Part shown: positions 23,345 to 30,989 of the stretch, piece after piece
Layout: every line of letters begins with the position of its first letter
How positions within the stretch are numbered: position 1 is the stretch's first letter
Source: a bacterium
GTDB taxonomy: Bacteria > Actinomycetota > Acidimicrobiia > Acidimicrobiales > Bin134
NCBI GenBank assembly: GCA_026709025.1
Contig: JAPOTT010000002.1
Location: 1 to 41,822, forward strand
Direction of reading: 5' to 3'
Length of the DNA: 41,822 bases
Notes under the pieces: model-generated
The model's input: the letters and a program-made list of their open reading frames with translations, nothing else
What the model was told of the DNA's origin: nothing
Database searches by the model: none
Translations under genes and position numbers: made by a program

Positions 23345-23418
23345 TGGAGCTGAGCGGACTCGAACCGCCGGCCTCCTCGTTGCGAACGAGGCGCTCTCGC
23401 CAACTGAGCTACAGCCCC
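23345..23418 (-). tRNA. tRNA-Ala (anticodon CGC)
   Basis: 74-nt cloverleaf. The acceptor stem GGGGCTG pairs with CAGCTCC and includes the G3-U70 alanine identity pair. The anticodon arm CCTCG-TTCGCAA-CGAGG gives CGC, which reads GCG, and the T arm is GGCGG-TTCGAGT-CCGCT. Discriminator A; the following bases are CCCA, so an exact CCA is not encoded. Its acceptor stem is identical to that of the tRNA-like element at 12544-12612. Confidence 0.95.
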
Positions 23419-23481
23419 TAAACGTATGAGTTAACGATACCTACCAACAGCTCGGCCAACCTGTTGGTTATAGGAGAAATC

Positions 23482-24069
23482 CTAAGGTCTGTTCTGAGAC
23501 CCTGAAGCAGTGCCCCACAGATCAGAGCCAGAACGAGACGGCTCTGTATGCATCTGCCCAACATCTATCGGCTTGAGACGTTCTTCTCTCATGCGCTGAT
23601 GCTGCACTAGAGCCATGGCATACGCCAACAAGATGGCATCAATCAGCAGATGAACCAGCAAGGCTATGCCGCCAAAGTAGATAGCCAGCACAAACGACAC
23701 CAGCACAGCACCGATCAGCATAACCAACACCCGCCGCCTGCGATGACGTGCGCGTATTGAACTCTGATGGAACATCTGCTGCGTGGGCGTAGCCACAGGA
23801 GCAGTGTAGCTGGGGTTCGCAGCCCCGCTATTGGGCCGTAGAGCAACCACGGGTGCAACCATGGCACCTCGTTCTGCTAGGCGAGGGCTCATTGGACGAG
23901 GGCTTATCGGACGCAGAAGAGATGTTGAGCCGCCCGTAGAACCCAACCGCCGAAACGTTGAGCGTCTACGCAAACCAAATTGTCCGCGCTTGAGCCACCG
24001 AAAAATCGGCGGTATCAAATAAGCGGCCCAAGCTGCTGCTAAGACCATCAGTAGCATCGGTGTCACCAA
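23482..24069 (-). CDS. SepX/GlpR-like division membrane protein
   Basis: 195-residue membrane protein with one N-terminal helix (about 3-20), a basic and Pro/Ser-rich cytoplasmic stretch, and two adjacent helices (114-131 and 133-154). The N-terminal pattern AAAWAAYLIPPIFRWLKR and the central RARHRRRRVLVMLIGAVLVSF match what is known of the actinobacterial SepX/GlpR family. In Streptomyces SepX supports septation, and in Corynebacterium GlpR is the membrane receptor of the MoeA-like protein Glp. Here it stands downstream of a moeA/glp gene in the same direction, which supports the call. A short Ser-Pro-Arg repeat (RPISPRPMSPR, residues 53-63) is encoded by a small DNA duplication. Assignment rests on pattern and context, not on a search. 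Confidence 0.6.
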   Translation of the reverse strand: MVTPMLLMVLAAAWAAYLIPPIFRWLKRGQFGLRRRSTFRRLGSTGGSTSLLRPISPRPMSPRLAERGAMVAPVVALRPNSGAANPSYTAPVATPTQQMFHQSSIRARHRRRRVLVMLIGAVLVSFVLAIYFGGIALLVHLLIDAILLAYAMALVQHQRMREERLKPIDVGQMHTEPSRSGSDLWGTASGSQNRP

Positions 24070-24243
24070 CCTTATGGCTCCTTTACTTTCCCAATGCTAG
24101 ACAAACCCAACATAGCTGTTGGTGGATACCCTCGAGATTTGTCCTTATTGCAGCCTGCAATAATCTGCTCCCCTGCCATACGGCTTAGAACCGTACAATA
24201 ATTTTGATGAAGTTACAATTTGGCGGGGCCTAAGTTTGCTGTG

Positions 24244-24277
24244 TTCTGGCGAATTTGCTTTATTCTGGCGAATTTGC
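24244..24277. repeat. 15-bp direct repeat at the end of moaC
   Basis: TTCTGGCGAATTTGC occurs at 24244-24258 and 24263-24277. The second copy encodes the last MoaC residues before the stop, and the first lies just beyond it. It looks like a small tandem duplication with no evident role. Confidence 0.6.
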
Positions 24278-24748
24278 CCGTTGGTAGTGCCCAGAGCGGC
24301 CCCCGGCCTTCTCCCACAAAGCTATCTCACCTACAGTGATGTTTTTGTCAAGCGATTTGCACATGTCGTATATGGTGAGCGCGGCCACCGCACAAGCCGT
24401 CAAAGCCTCCATCTCCACCCCGGTTCGCTCTACGGCTTCCACCTGCGACTCAATCTCTATGAACGTGCCTTCTACGCGGAAATTCACCAGCACAGCCCCC
24501 ACCATCAGGGGATGACACAACGGGATCAACTCCGCAGTGCGCTTGGCTGCCTGAATCCCAGCCACGCGAGCCACAGCTAGCACGTCGCCTTTGCTAACAG
24601 AACCGCTAGCAACTGCCGACACTGTGGCAGGGGCCATAAACACCTTCGCCCTAGCTACAGCCCTACGATGTGAAGGTTCCTTAGGGGTGACATCTACCAT
24701 GCGCGCTCGCCCTAACGGGTCTAGATGGGTAAAGCCTGCTTGGGTCAC
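24260..24748 (-). CDS. moaC: Cyclic pyranopterin monophosphate synthase
   Basis: 162-residue enzyme that, with MoaA, makes cyclic pyranopterin monophosphate, the first intermediate of molybdenum cofactor synthesis. It begins FTHLDPLGRARMVDVTPKEPSHRRA after a few residues and contains the conserved segments AKRTAELIPLCHPLMVGAV, VEAVERTGVEMEALTACAVAALTIYDMCK and the catalytic-region Lys in SLDKN. The start is GTG at 24748: GGAGG stands five bases upstream and the codon follows the MoaA stop by one base. An open extension to 24811 lies inside moaA and is not needed. It is the last Moco gene of the leftward operon. Confidence 0.94.
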   Translation of the reverse strand: MTQAGFTHLDPLGRARMVDVTPKEPSHRRAVARAKVFMAPATVSAVASGSVSKGDVLAVARVAGIQAAKRTAELIPLCHPLMVGAVLVNFRVEGTFIEIESQVEAVERTGVEMEALTACAVAALTIYDMCKSLDKNITVGEIALWEKAGGRSGHYQRANSPE

Positions 24749-24749
24749 C

Positions 24750-25766
24750 TCAACCTCCAATCTGAGACATAGACCTACCCGGGCGAATGAAATGCACCTG
24801 GTTGATAGCATGGCCCGCCCATTTCTGGCTTACCGACTCGGAAACAGCCGCTGCTATGGCATCATCGCTAGCCCCACTGCGTAGCAAGGCTTTGAGATCG
24901 TGTTCGTCTGTGGCAAACAAACAGTTGCGGAACATTCCCTCAGCAGTGAGCCTGACCCTGTCGCAGCTGCCACAAAACGCATCGGTCACGCTAGCGATAA
25001 CCCCAAAAGACCCTTGTCCATCGGCGTAATGCCAAACCTCTGCGGGCGAATGCGAGCGCTCGGGCGGAGCTAACGGGAACACAGATGCCACCGTTTCTAC
25101 TATCTCTTGCAACGACACCACCTTGTCGTAGCTCCACGACTCATCTGCATCTAGGGGCATGAACTCGATGAAGCGCACCTCCACCCCATGCTCACGCCCA
25201 AAGCGAGCAAAATCCACTACCTCGTCAGAGTTGATACCGCGCATCACCACCACGTTGATCTTGACCGGCTCCAAACCAGCAGCTAGCGCAGCTTGAATAC
25301 CGTCTAGCACCCGATGTAGTTCGTTACGGCGCGTAAGCTGGCTAAACCGGCTTGGTTGTAGCGAATCCAAAGAGATGTTGATGCGCCGCAAGCCTGCATC
25401 GGCCAGTTTTTGGGCCAACAACCCTAAAGTGGCACCGTTTGTGGTCAACGCTAGATCCACTTCTAGCCCAGCCAACTTTTCCACCAGTACTGGCAAGTTG
25501 GCTCGCACTGTGGGCTCCCCACCGGTGAGCCTAATGCTGTTGATCCCGAAGCGATGCACCAGCAACGCCGCTATGCGCTCTATCTCCTCAAACGTAAGCA
25601 AATGCTCGCGGGGCAGCCACTCCAAACCGTCAGCAGGCATGCAGTAAGTGCAGCGGAAGTTGCATCGGTCGGTAACCGAAATACGCAAATCTCTGTGGAC
25701 TCGCCCAAAACCATCCACTAAGGGCACCGGTGACACGCTCACACCCCTATTTTGACCCAGAAGCAC
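24750..25766 (-). CDS. moaA: GTP 3',8-cyclase (radical SAM)
   Basis: 338-residue radical SAM enzyme that rearranges GTP to the cyclic precursor used by MoaC. The SAM-binding cluster is Cys35, Cys39 and Cys42 in DRCNFRCTYCMP, with the GGEP motif in RLTGGEPTVR. The second iron-sulfur cluster uses the Cys residues of FCGSCDRVRLT and RNCLF (about 258-276). The chain ends in Gly-Gly (QIGG), the functionally important MoaA tail. GTG at 25766 is the furthest start with weak support; another GTG eight codons later has AGGGG close upstream. It is followed almost directly by moaC, and it lies 31 nt after moeA. Confidence 0.95.
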   Translation of the reverse strand: MLLGQNRGVSVSPVPLVDGFGRVHRDLRISVTDRCNFRCTYCMPADGLEWLPREHLLTFEEIERIAALLVHRFGINSIRLTGGEPTVRANLPVLVEKLAGLEVDLALTTNGATLGLLAQKLADAGLRRINISLDSLQPSRFSQLTRRNELHRVLDGIQAALAAGLEPVKINVVVMRGINSDEVVDFARFGREHGVEVRFIEFMPLDADESWSYDKVVSLQEIVETVASVFPLAPPERSHSPAEVWHYADGQGSFGVIASVTDAFCGSCDRVRLTAEGMFRNCLFATDEHDLKALLRSGASDDAIAAAVSESVSQKWAGHAINQVHFIRPGRSMSQIGG

Positions 25767-25797
25767 CCCTTGTACAACTAGCTACACCTAACAAAAA

Positions 25798-27003
25798 CTA
25801 GCGCAGCAGCAACAGGGGCACGGTTTCGCCTGCTTTTGGGCCCTCGCCGTCTTCCAAAATTGCCAGTGCATCCGCATAGGCCATAGCCGATAGCTGATGC
25901 GACCCTTGCCCGCCTGCGGACCTCACAAGATACTCCCCGTTGCTGTAATGCACCTTGACGCGGGCAAAGTGGAGCTTTGCGTCTTTGTGGCGAGGTAGAT
26001 CTTGCGTTGTGTTGCCCAACACGGGTTGGCGATGCCATCTATCTGGGTGATACCCCATCATCTTACGTAATGCGGGACGGCCGAAAAGCTCAAAAGACAC
26101 CATGGAAGAAACCGGATTACCCGGCAGACCGAACACTGGAACCTCGTCTACCAAACCAAACGCCAAAGGCTTTGCAGGCTTGATGGCCACCTGCATCCAA
26201 GCCATATCGCCAATCTCATCAAGCACCTTTTTGACGTAGTCGTAGTCGCCCATGCTCACACCGCCAGAGGTCAAAAGAGCATCACAACTAGCAATGCCAG
26301 AGCGAATGCTTGCGGCTATTTGAACCTCATCATCAGGTGTGCAACCCAGATCCACCGGCTCACAACCTGCCTCTGCCAACAAGGCCAAAAGCGTGTGACG
26401 ATTGGAATCGCGTATCTGACCGGCTTGAAGAGGCTGCGGGCCTTCCACCAACTCATCGCCGGTAGACAAAACGCCCACCCGGGGCCGTGGGTAGGCTCGC
26501 ACCTCATAAATACCCAAGCTGGCCAGCACTCCTAGGTGACCCGGGGTGAGCACCTCTTTCGGCTCAAACACCAACTGACCTTTGTTCAAGTCTTCTCCAG
26601 CACGGCGAATGTGATTTCCCGCAGGCACCGCTTTGGCCACCGTTACCTGCGACCCATCGGAGCTAGTTTGGGTTAGCTCCACCATTACCACGGCATCGGC
26701 ACCATGCGGGATCAACGCTCCGGTCATGATCCGCACCGCCTCACCCTGGCCTACCTCACAACTAGGCGCGGCCCCGGCACTCACCGTGCCAGCGATGGCT
26801 AGGGTTACCGGCGCTTCAGCCACATCTTGCGAGCGCACCGCAAAACCATCCATAGCGGTGTTATCAAACGGCGGCACCAACTCTGGTGCTACTACCGTCT
26901 CGGCGGTCACCAGTCCACAGGCTTGGGTGATGCTTACCACGGCTTCTGGCAACACCTTGCAGCCTGCCAACACCTTGTTTTGAGCTTCAGTTAGAGGAAT
27001 CAT
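25798..27003 (-). CDS. moeA: Molybdopterin molybdotransferase MoeA / gephyrin-like Glp
   Basis: 401-residue protein of the MoeA/gephyrin E family, which inserts molybdate into adenylylated molybdopterin. Conserved parts are PPFDNTAMDGFAVR (about 45-58), IMTGALIPHGADAVVMVE, the MoCF-fold segments VGVLSTGDELVEG and LLTSGGVSMGDYDYVKKVL, and GLPGNPVSSMVSFELF. Actinobacterial members include Glp, which binds FtsZ and a membrane receptor; the SepX/GlpR-like gene nearby makes a dual role possible. The start was taken at ATG 27003, which overlaps the plsY stop (TGATG); a GTG directly before it is the alternative. No MogA domain is fused. Confidence 0.92.
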   Translation of the reverse strand: MIPLTEAQNKVLAGCKVLPEAVVSITQACGLVTAETVVAPELVPPFDNTAMDGFAVRSQDVAEAPVTLAIAGTVSAGAAPSCEVGQGEAVRIMTGALIPHGADAVVMVELTQTSSDGSQVTVAKAVPAGNHIRRAGEDLNKGQLVFEPKEVLTPGHLGVLASLGIYEVRAYPRPRVGVLSTGDELVEGPQPLQAGQIRDSNRHTLLALLAEAGCEPVDLGCTPDDEVQIAASIRSGIASCDALLTSGGVSMGDYDYVKKVLDEIGDMAWMQVAIKPAKPLAFGLVDEVPVFGLPGNPVSSMVSFELFGRPALRKMMGYHPDRWHRQPVLGNTTQDLPRHKDAKLHFARVKVHYSNGEYLVRSAGGQGSHQLSAMAYADALAILEDGEGPKAGETVPLLLLR

Positions 27004-27581
27004 CACACTATGGCGGGTTCATCGCGCAACCACATACGCCTAATGTTCTCATGGTGACGAGCAATTACCACCACCGTCAAACCAATCATTATGCCTACTT
27101 GGGACGCAGGCCATCCTTGTACGGCTACCGCAGGTGGCACTGCTGCGGTAGCGGCCAAAGAGGCGGCGGCGGCTCTTTTGGTTAGCGCCAGAGTGCCTCC
27201 CCAAATGCCCAACAAAATTGCTGCCACCACAGGGGTGAGAACCAGCAAAATCCCTCCGCAGGTTGCCACACCCTTACCACCGCTGCGCCAACGTGCTATT
27301 GGCAAAATGTGCCCTAACACTGCAGCTGCCCCAACAGCAGCGCCTAACAAGTAACCCCCTGCTGCCAAGCCTAATCCAGCAGCAATAACTCCTTTTCCCA
27401 CATCTCCGGCCAGTACCCACGCAGCAGGCCAACGTCCAGCCACACGGTAGGTGTTGCTAGCGCCTGGATTTTGAGAACCCTTCTTGCTGGGGTCTTGTCC
27501 CGTATAACCACCCACCAACACGGCGCTAGGAAAGGAACCCAGCGCGTAGCCCGCAACTATCAATAACCATTCCCAGTCCAC
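27003..27581 (-). CDS. plsY: Acyl-phosphate:glycerol-3-phosphate acyltransferase
   Basis: 192-residue integral membrane enzyme that acylates glycerol-3-phosphate using acyl-phosphate, the first step of phospholipid synthesis. The three family motifs on the cytoplasmic loops are present: GYALGSFPSAVL near the N-terminus, GSQNPGASNTYRVAG (about 35-49) and GHILPIARWRSGGKGVAT (about 91-108). Several hydrophobic segments give a multi-pass topology. The gene ends on the moeA start codon region (TGATG), so translational coupling links lipid and Moco genes in one transcript. The ATG is clear. plsX is not in the window. Confidence 0.94.
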   Translation of the reverse strand: MDWEWLLIVAGYALGSFPSAVLVGGYTGQDPSKKGSQNPGASNTYRVAGRWPAAWVLAGDVGKGVIAAGLGLAAGGYLLGAAVGAAAVLGHILPIARWRSGGKGVATCGGILLVLTPVVAAILLGIWGGTLALTKRAAAASLAATAAVPPAVAVQGWPASQVGIMIGLTVVVIARHHENIRRMWLRDEPAIV

Positions 27582-27676
27582 CTATAAAGCGTAACGGCCA
27601 GCGCACCTGTAACACTAAACACCGCTGAGCTGTTGCCATACCAACGGCTCAGCGATAGCTGCTCAACAGTGGCGCA

Positions 27677-27718
27677 TCACCGGTACTGCCTCACCGGTAC
27701 TGCCTCAGCAGCACTGCC
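27677..27718. repeat. 14-bp tandem repeat just downstream of rlmB
   Basis: TCACCGGTACTGCC occurs twice in tandem (27677-27690, 27691-27704), followed by a diverged third copy TCAGCAGCACTGCC (27705-27718) that abuts the rlmB stop codon. The gap up to plsY holds nothing else recognisable. No terminator T tract was seen. Confidence 0.6.
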
Positions 27719-28678
27719 TCAGCGGTGGCGAGCGATTTCGAAGCAGCCTATGGCTACTGCGGCTGCGGCGTTGAGAGAGCTGAGGTGCCCAGACACAGGG
27801 ATGGTTACCACAAGGTCGCAACGCTGGCGTGCTAAGCGAGACAGACCTCGGCCTTCGCTACCCACAACTAGGGCCACAGCTTCAGAGGCCACGCTCACAT
27901 CATAGATCGTGGTGGGCGCGACAACGTCTAAGCCCACCGTCCATACCCCAAGCTCTTTGAGGCGAGCCAGAGCGTTGGGGATACCCGGTACCAATGCCAT
28001 TGGGACGTGTTCAATAGCCCCTGCTGCCGCTTTGGCCGCAGCAGGGGTGATGTGAGCAGCTCGATGCCGCCCCAGCACTGCGCCGGTTACACCCGCACAC
28101 TCGGCGGTACGCAATGCAGCACCTACGTTGCCGGGATCTGTCACCCCATCTAACACCAACAAAAATGCAGGACCACTATCTGTAGGGCGGAGCAATTCCT
28201 CTAAGTCGTGTTCAACTAAAGGAGCAGCAAAGGCAATCACACCTTGAGGAGATTCAGTAACCGCCAGCGACTCAAACTTTGTTCGAGCCAGCTCTTTAAT
28301 AGGTACCCTCAACTCAGCTGCTAACTCCACCACTTGGGCCAACCCGCCAGCTTGGTTCTGCCCTGCGACGATGTTCACTTCTCTTACCGGACGTATACCA
28401 GCCAACAACAACTCTCGCACCGCTTGGCGTCCCTCCACCCGATCGCCACCCAAGCCAGCCGTGTGGCTACGCCGGCGCTGCTGATAGCTAGGCTGCCGAT
28501 TCTGGCCCTCGCCCCGAGCCTTACTGAAACCCTTGTTGGCACCTGTATTTGACCGACCAGTTGCTCTGTTGATGGCTTTGCCAGAACCCCTGCCTCGACC
28601 CCGAGTGTCGCCGCCTCGGCCCCCAGAACCCCCGCCTCGGCCCCGGCGATTGCCACCCTTTGGTCCCTGTGTGCTCAC
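27719..28678 (-). CDS. rlmB: SpoU/TrmH-family 23S rRNA 2'-O-methyltransferase (RlmB-like)
   Basis: 319-residue methyltransferase of the SPOUT class, expected to methylate a 23S rRNA ribose. The N-terminal 75 residues are a low-complexity, Arg/Gly-rich tail (GGNRRGRGGGSGGRGG), probably RNA-binding. Then come the SpoU substrate-binding domain (GDRVEGRQAVRELL) and the knotted catalytic domain with motif 1 LDGVTDPGNVGAALRTAE, motif 2 VALVVGSEGRGLS and motif 3 IPVSGHLSSLNAAAAVAI. The start is GTG at 28678, overlapping the ispF stop (GTGA). The order ispD-ispF-(cysS)-rlmB is common in actinobacteria; cysS is absent here. Confidence 0.9.
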   Translation of the reverse strand: MSTQGPKGGNRRGRGGGSGGRGGDTRGRGRGSGKAINRATGRSNTGANKGFSKARGEGQNRQPSYQQRRRSHTAGLGGDRVEGRQAVRELLLAGIRPVREVNIVAGQNQAGGLAQVVELAAELRVPIKELARTKFESLAVTESPQGVIAFAAPLVEHDLEELLRPTDSGPAFLLVLDGVTDPGNVGAALRTAECAGVTGAVLGRHRAAHITPAAAKAAAGAIEHVPMALVPGIPNALARLKELGVWTVGLDVVAPTTIYDVSVASEAVALVVGSEGRGLSRLARQRCDLVVTIPVSGHLSSLNAAAAVAIGCFEIARHR

Positions 28679-29175
28679 CGGCGCTCAATTAGGGCTACCG
28701 CCCAGCAGGCCAAACCCTCTTGCCTACCCAGCGCACCCATGGCTTCGGCCCGCTTTCCCTTCACCGACACCGGGGCACCCACCGCTGCACTAAGGCAAAC
28801 TTGCATCTCGTCTCGACGCGGAGCAACACGAGGCACCTCAGCAACCACTGTGCAATCCACGTTCACAATCCGCCAGCCAGCGGTAGCCAAGCAACCTACC
28901 GCATCGCCCAACAAGCCAATGCTATCGGCCCCAGCCCATCTGTTTTCTGTGTCGGGGAAAAGCGCTCCCACATCCCCCAAACCTGCAGCACCTAGCAACG
29001 CATCTATGATGCAATGTGCTACGGCATCGCCATCGCTGTGACCCACCAAACCCGGGGTGTCCTCAAACCTGACTCCTCCCAATATCAGCTCACGGCTGGG
29101 ATCATCGCTAAACCGATGCGTATCAAACCCATGTCCCACCCGCAGATCCCGCAGCTCTCCCATGCCTCCGCTCAT
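28675..29175 (-). CDS. ispF: 2-C-methyl-D-erythritol 2,4-cyclodiphosphate synthase
   Basis: 166-residue enzyme of the non-mevalonate isoprenoid pathway. The zinc ligands are Asp18 and His20 (VGHGFDTHRF) and His54 in HSDGDAVAH; ALLGAAGLGDVGALFPDTE and KGKRAEAMGALGRQEGLAC complete the family pattern. The start was taken at ATG 29175, which overlaps the ispD stop by ATGA; a GTG at 29187 would add four residues and an internal ATG at 29163 is also possible. It overlaps rlmB by GTGA. IspD and IspF lie together, as often seen, and supply precursors used by the polyprenyl synthase at 35156. Confidence 0.94.
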   Translation of the reverse strand: MSGGMGELRDLRVGHGFDTHRFSDDPSRELILGGVRFEDTPGLVGHSDGDAVAHCIIDALLGAAGLGDVGALFPDTENRWAGADSIGLLGDAVGCLATAGWRIVNVDCTVVAEVPRVAPRRDEMQVCLSAAVGAPVSVKGKRAEAMGALGRQEGLACWAVALIERR

Positions 29176-29807
29176 GTTGCCAACCACGCCTCAGCAGCTA
29201 CCAGATCGTCTAGATGGGTGATCTTGATGTTGCGGCGGTGACCATCCACCATAACCACCTCGTGACCTAGTGCCTCCAGCAAGCTGGCATCGTCGGTGGC
29301 TTCGGCAGCTCCTGCATGAGCTTCTCGCAGCTCCGCAGCGCGAAACGCTTGAGGTGTCTGCACCGCCTTTAGGATACTGCGATCCAAAACTGTGCCATTC
29401 ACACTGCGAATAGTATCGGTTGGCGACACAACCGGCACTGCGCCAACAGCTCCCTCAGCTACCGCAGTAATTACCCGATGGAAAACCGCTTCTTCGGCAA
29501 GTGGACGAGCAGCATCATGTACGCAGATGATCTCTGCTCGCTGTGGAACCGCCACTAGCCCACAGCGAACCGATGCAGCCCGGCTAGCACCTCCAGCCAC
29601 CACAACAATATTGCCACCAAACCCGGCTAAACGCTCCGATTCACCCTCTACATCTGCTGACAGAACCACCACCACCACACCGTGGCTTACCGCTGCAGCA
29701 GTGGCCAAGCTGCGTTCCAACACCCGTTGCCCGGCAATTTGGGCATGCTGCTTGGCACCGCCAAAACGCGTACCAGAACCCGCCGCCACCAGCACCGTCC
29801 AAATCAA
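29172..29807 (-). CDS. ispD: 2-C-methyl-D-erythritol 4-phosphate cytidylyltransferase
   Basis: 211-residue enzyme that joins CTP and methylerythritol phosphate. The nucleotide-binding loop is VAAGSGTRFGGAKQ near the N-terminus; VHDAARPLA contains the catalytic-region Asp and Arg, and TDTIRSV, LKAVQTPQAFR and DDASLLEALGHEV are typical of IspD. The start is taken as TTG 29807 because AGGAGG lies exactly seven bases upstream; the GTG at 29813 is only one base from that site and would be badly spaced. The gene leads the ispD-ispF-rlmB series, and the 184-nt divergent gap towards hemB should hold its promoter, which was not recognised. Confidence 0.93.
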   Translation of the reverse strand: MIWTVLVAAGSGTRFGGAKQHAQIAGQRVLERSLATAAAVSHGVVVVVLSADVEGESERLAGFGGNIVVVAGGASRAASVRCGLVAVPQRAEIICVHDAARPLAEEAVFHRVITAVAEGAVGAVPVVSPTDTIRSVNGTVLDRSILKAVQTPQAFRAAELREAHAGAAEATDDASLLEALGHEVVMVDGHRRNIKITHLDDLVAAEAWLAT

Positions 29808-29991
29808 GCTCACACCTCCTGTTTAGCCCACCTCAACCCGGTGGTAACGCCAACAAGCCCAGCAAAAGTAACCAAACTCCACGCATTTTACAGATGAAGT
29901 TTAAGCCCTACGGTTACAGCCTAGCCATCGCCGGGCCAAGCTAGAGGCAACCAATGCAACCCAAGTGCAACAAAGCTGGCACCATAGGGCT

Positions 29992-30978
29992 ATGTCTGAA
30001 CCACGTTTAAACCTTCCGTCTCGCCCGAGGCGTAACCGCCGCACTCTGGCAATCCGCAATCTGATGCGCGAAACCGAACTCACCCCAGCCCATCTAGTGC
30101 TGCCCCTGTTCGTGCATCGAGGCGCAGATGAACCCATTGAATCAATGCCCGGGGCATACCGATGGAGCCTCGATGGGCTAACCGGTGAGGTAGCCAGAGC
30201 AGCTAAGCTTGGCGTAGAAGCAGTGGTGCTCTTTGAGGCAGTGCCCGAAGCTCTGAAAACCCCAACCGCATCAGAAGCTTGCAACCCAGATGGCCTAATC
30301 CCCCAAGCAATCTGTGCCATCAAAGCTACCCATCCCAACACAGTGGTGATGACAGACGTAGCCCTAGACCCATATAACAGCCTCGGTCACGATGGGCTTG
30401 TCGCCCCCGATGGCACCATACAAAACGATGCCACCGTGGAGGTGTTGTGTGCCCAAGCCCTTACCCACGCTCAAGCAGGGGCCGACATAGTGGCACCTAG
30501 CGACATGATGGACGGCCGTGTAGGTGCCATCCGCACCAACCTAGATCATCACGACCACAGCGATGTGGGAATCTGCGCCTATACAGCTAAGTACGCCTCG
30601 GCGCTCTACGGCCCTTTCAGAGGGGCGCTAGATTCGGCACCTCGTTCGGGCGACAAAAAAACCTACCAAATGGATCCAGCCAACCGCCGTGAGGCCATAC
30701 GCGAGCTAGAACTAGACATCGCCGAAGGCGCCGATATGGTGATGGTGAAACCAGCGGGTCCTTACCTAGACGTGGTAAGAGATTTTGCCGATACCTCCAC
30801 GGTTCCCGTAGCTGCCTACCAAGTAAGCGGAGAGTATTTGATGATCAAAGCAGCTGCAGCATCTAGCTGGCTAGACGAACAAGCTGCAATCACCGAAACC
30901 CTCACCGGCATTCGTCGCGCAGGAGCCGACATCATACTCACCTACTTTGCCACCCAAGCTGCGGAGATTCTGGGCTAG
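29992..30978 (+). CDS. hemB: Porphobilinogen synthase (delta-aminolevulinate dehydratase)
   Basis: 328-residue enzyme that condenses two 5-aminolevulinate molecules in tetrapyrrole synthesis. The Schiff-base lysines are Lys200 (YTAKYASALYGPFR) and Lys253 (MVMVKPAGPYLD). The segment that forms the zinc site in other enzymes reads DVALDPYNSLGHDG and has no cysteine cluster, so it should be of the zinc-independent, magnesium-stimulated type. MDGRVGAIR and QMDPANRREA are also conserved. The ATG at 29992 is used because MSEPRLNLPSRPRRNRR is a normal N-terminus; an open extension to 29965 is not supported. No other heme genes are adjacent. Confidence 0.95.
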   Translation: MSEPRLNLPSRPRRNRRTLAIRNLMRETELTPAHLVLPLFVHRGADEPIESMPGAYRWSLDGLTGEVARAAKLGVEAVVLFEAVPEALKTPTASEACNPDGLIPQAICAIKATHPNTVVMTDVALDPYNSLGHDGLVAPDGTIQNDATVEVLCAQALTHAQAGADIVAPSDMMDGRVGAIRTNLDHHDHSDVGICAYTAKYASALYGPFRGALDSAPRSGDKKTYQMDPANRREAIRELELDIAEGADMVMVKPAGPYLDVVRDFADTSTVPVAAYQVSGEYLMIKAAAASSWLDEQAAITETLTGIRRAGADIILTYFATQAAEILG

Positions 30979-30989
30979 CCCACTTGAAC

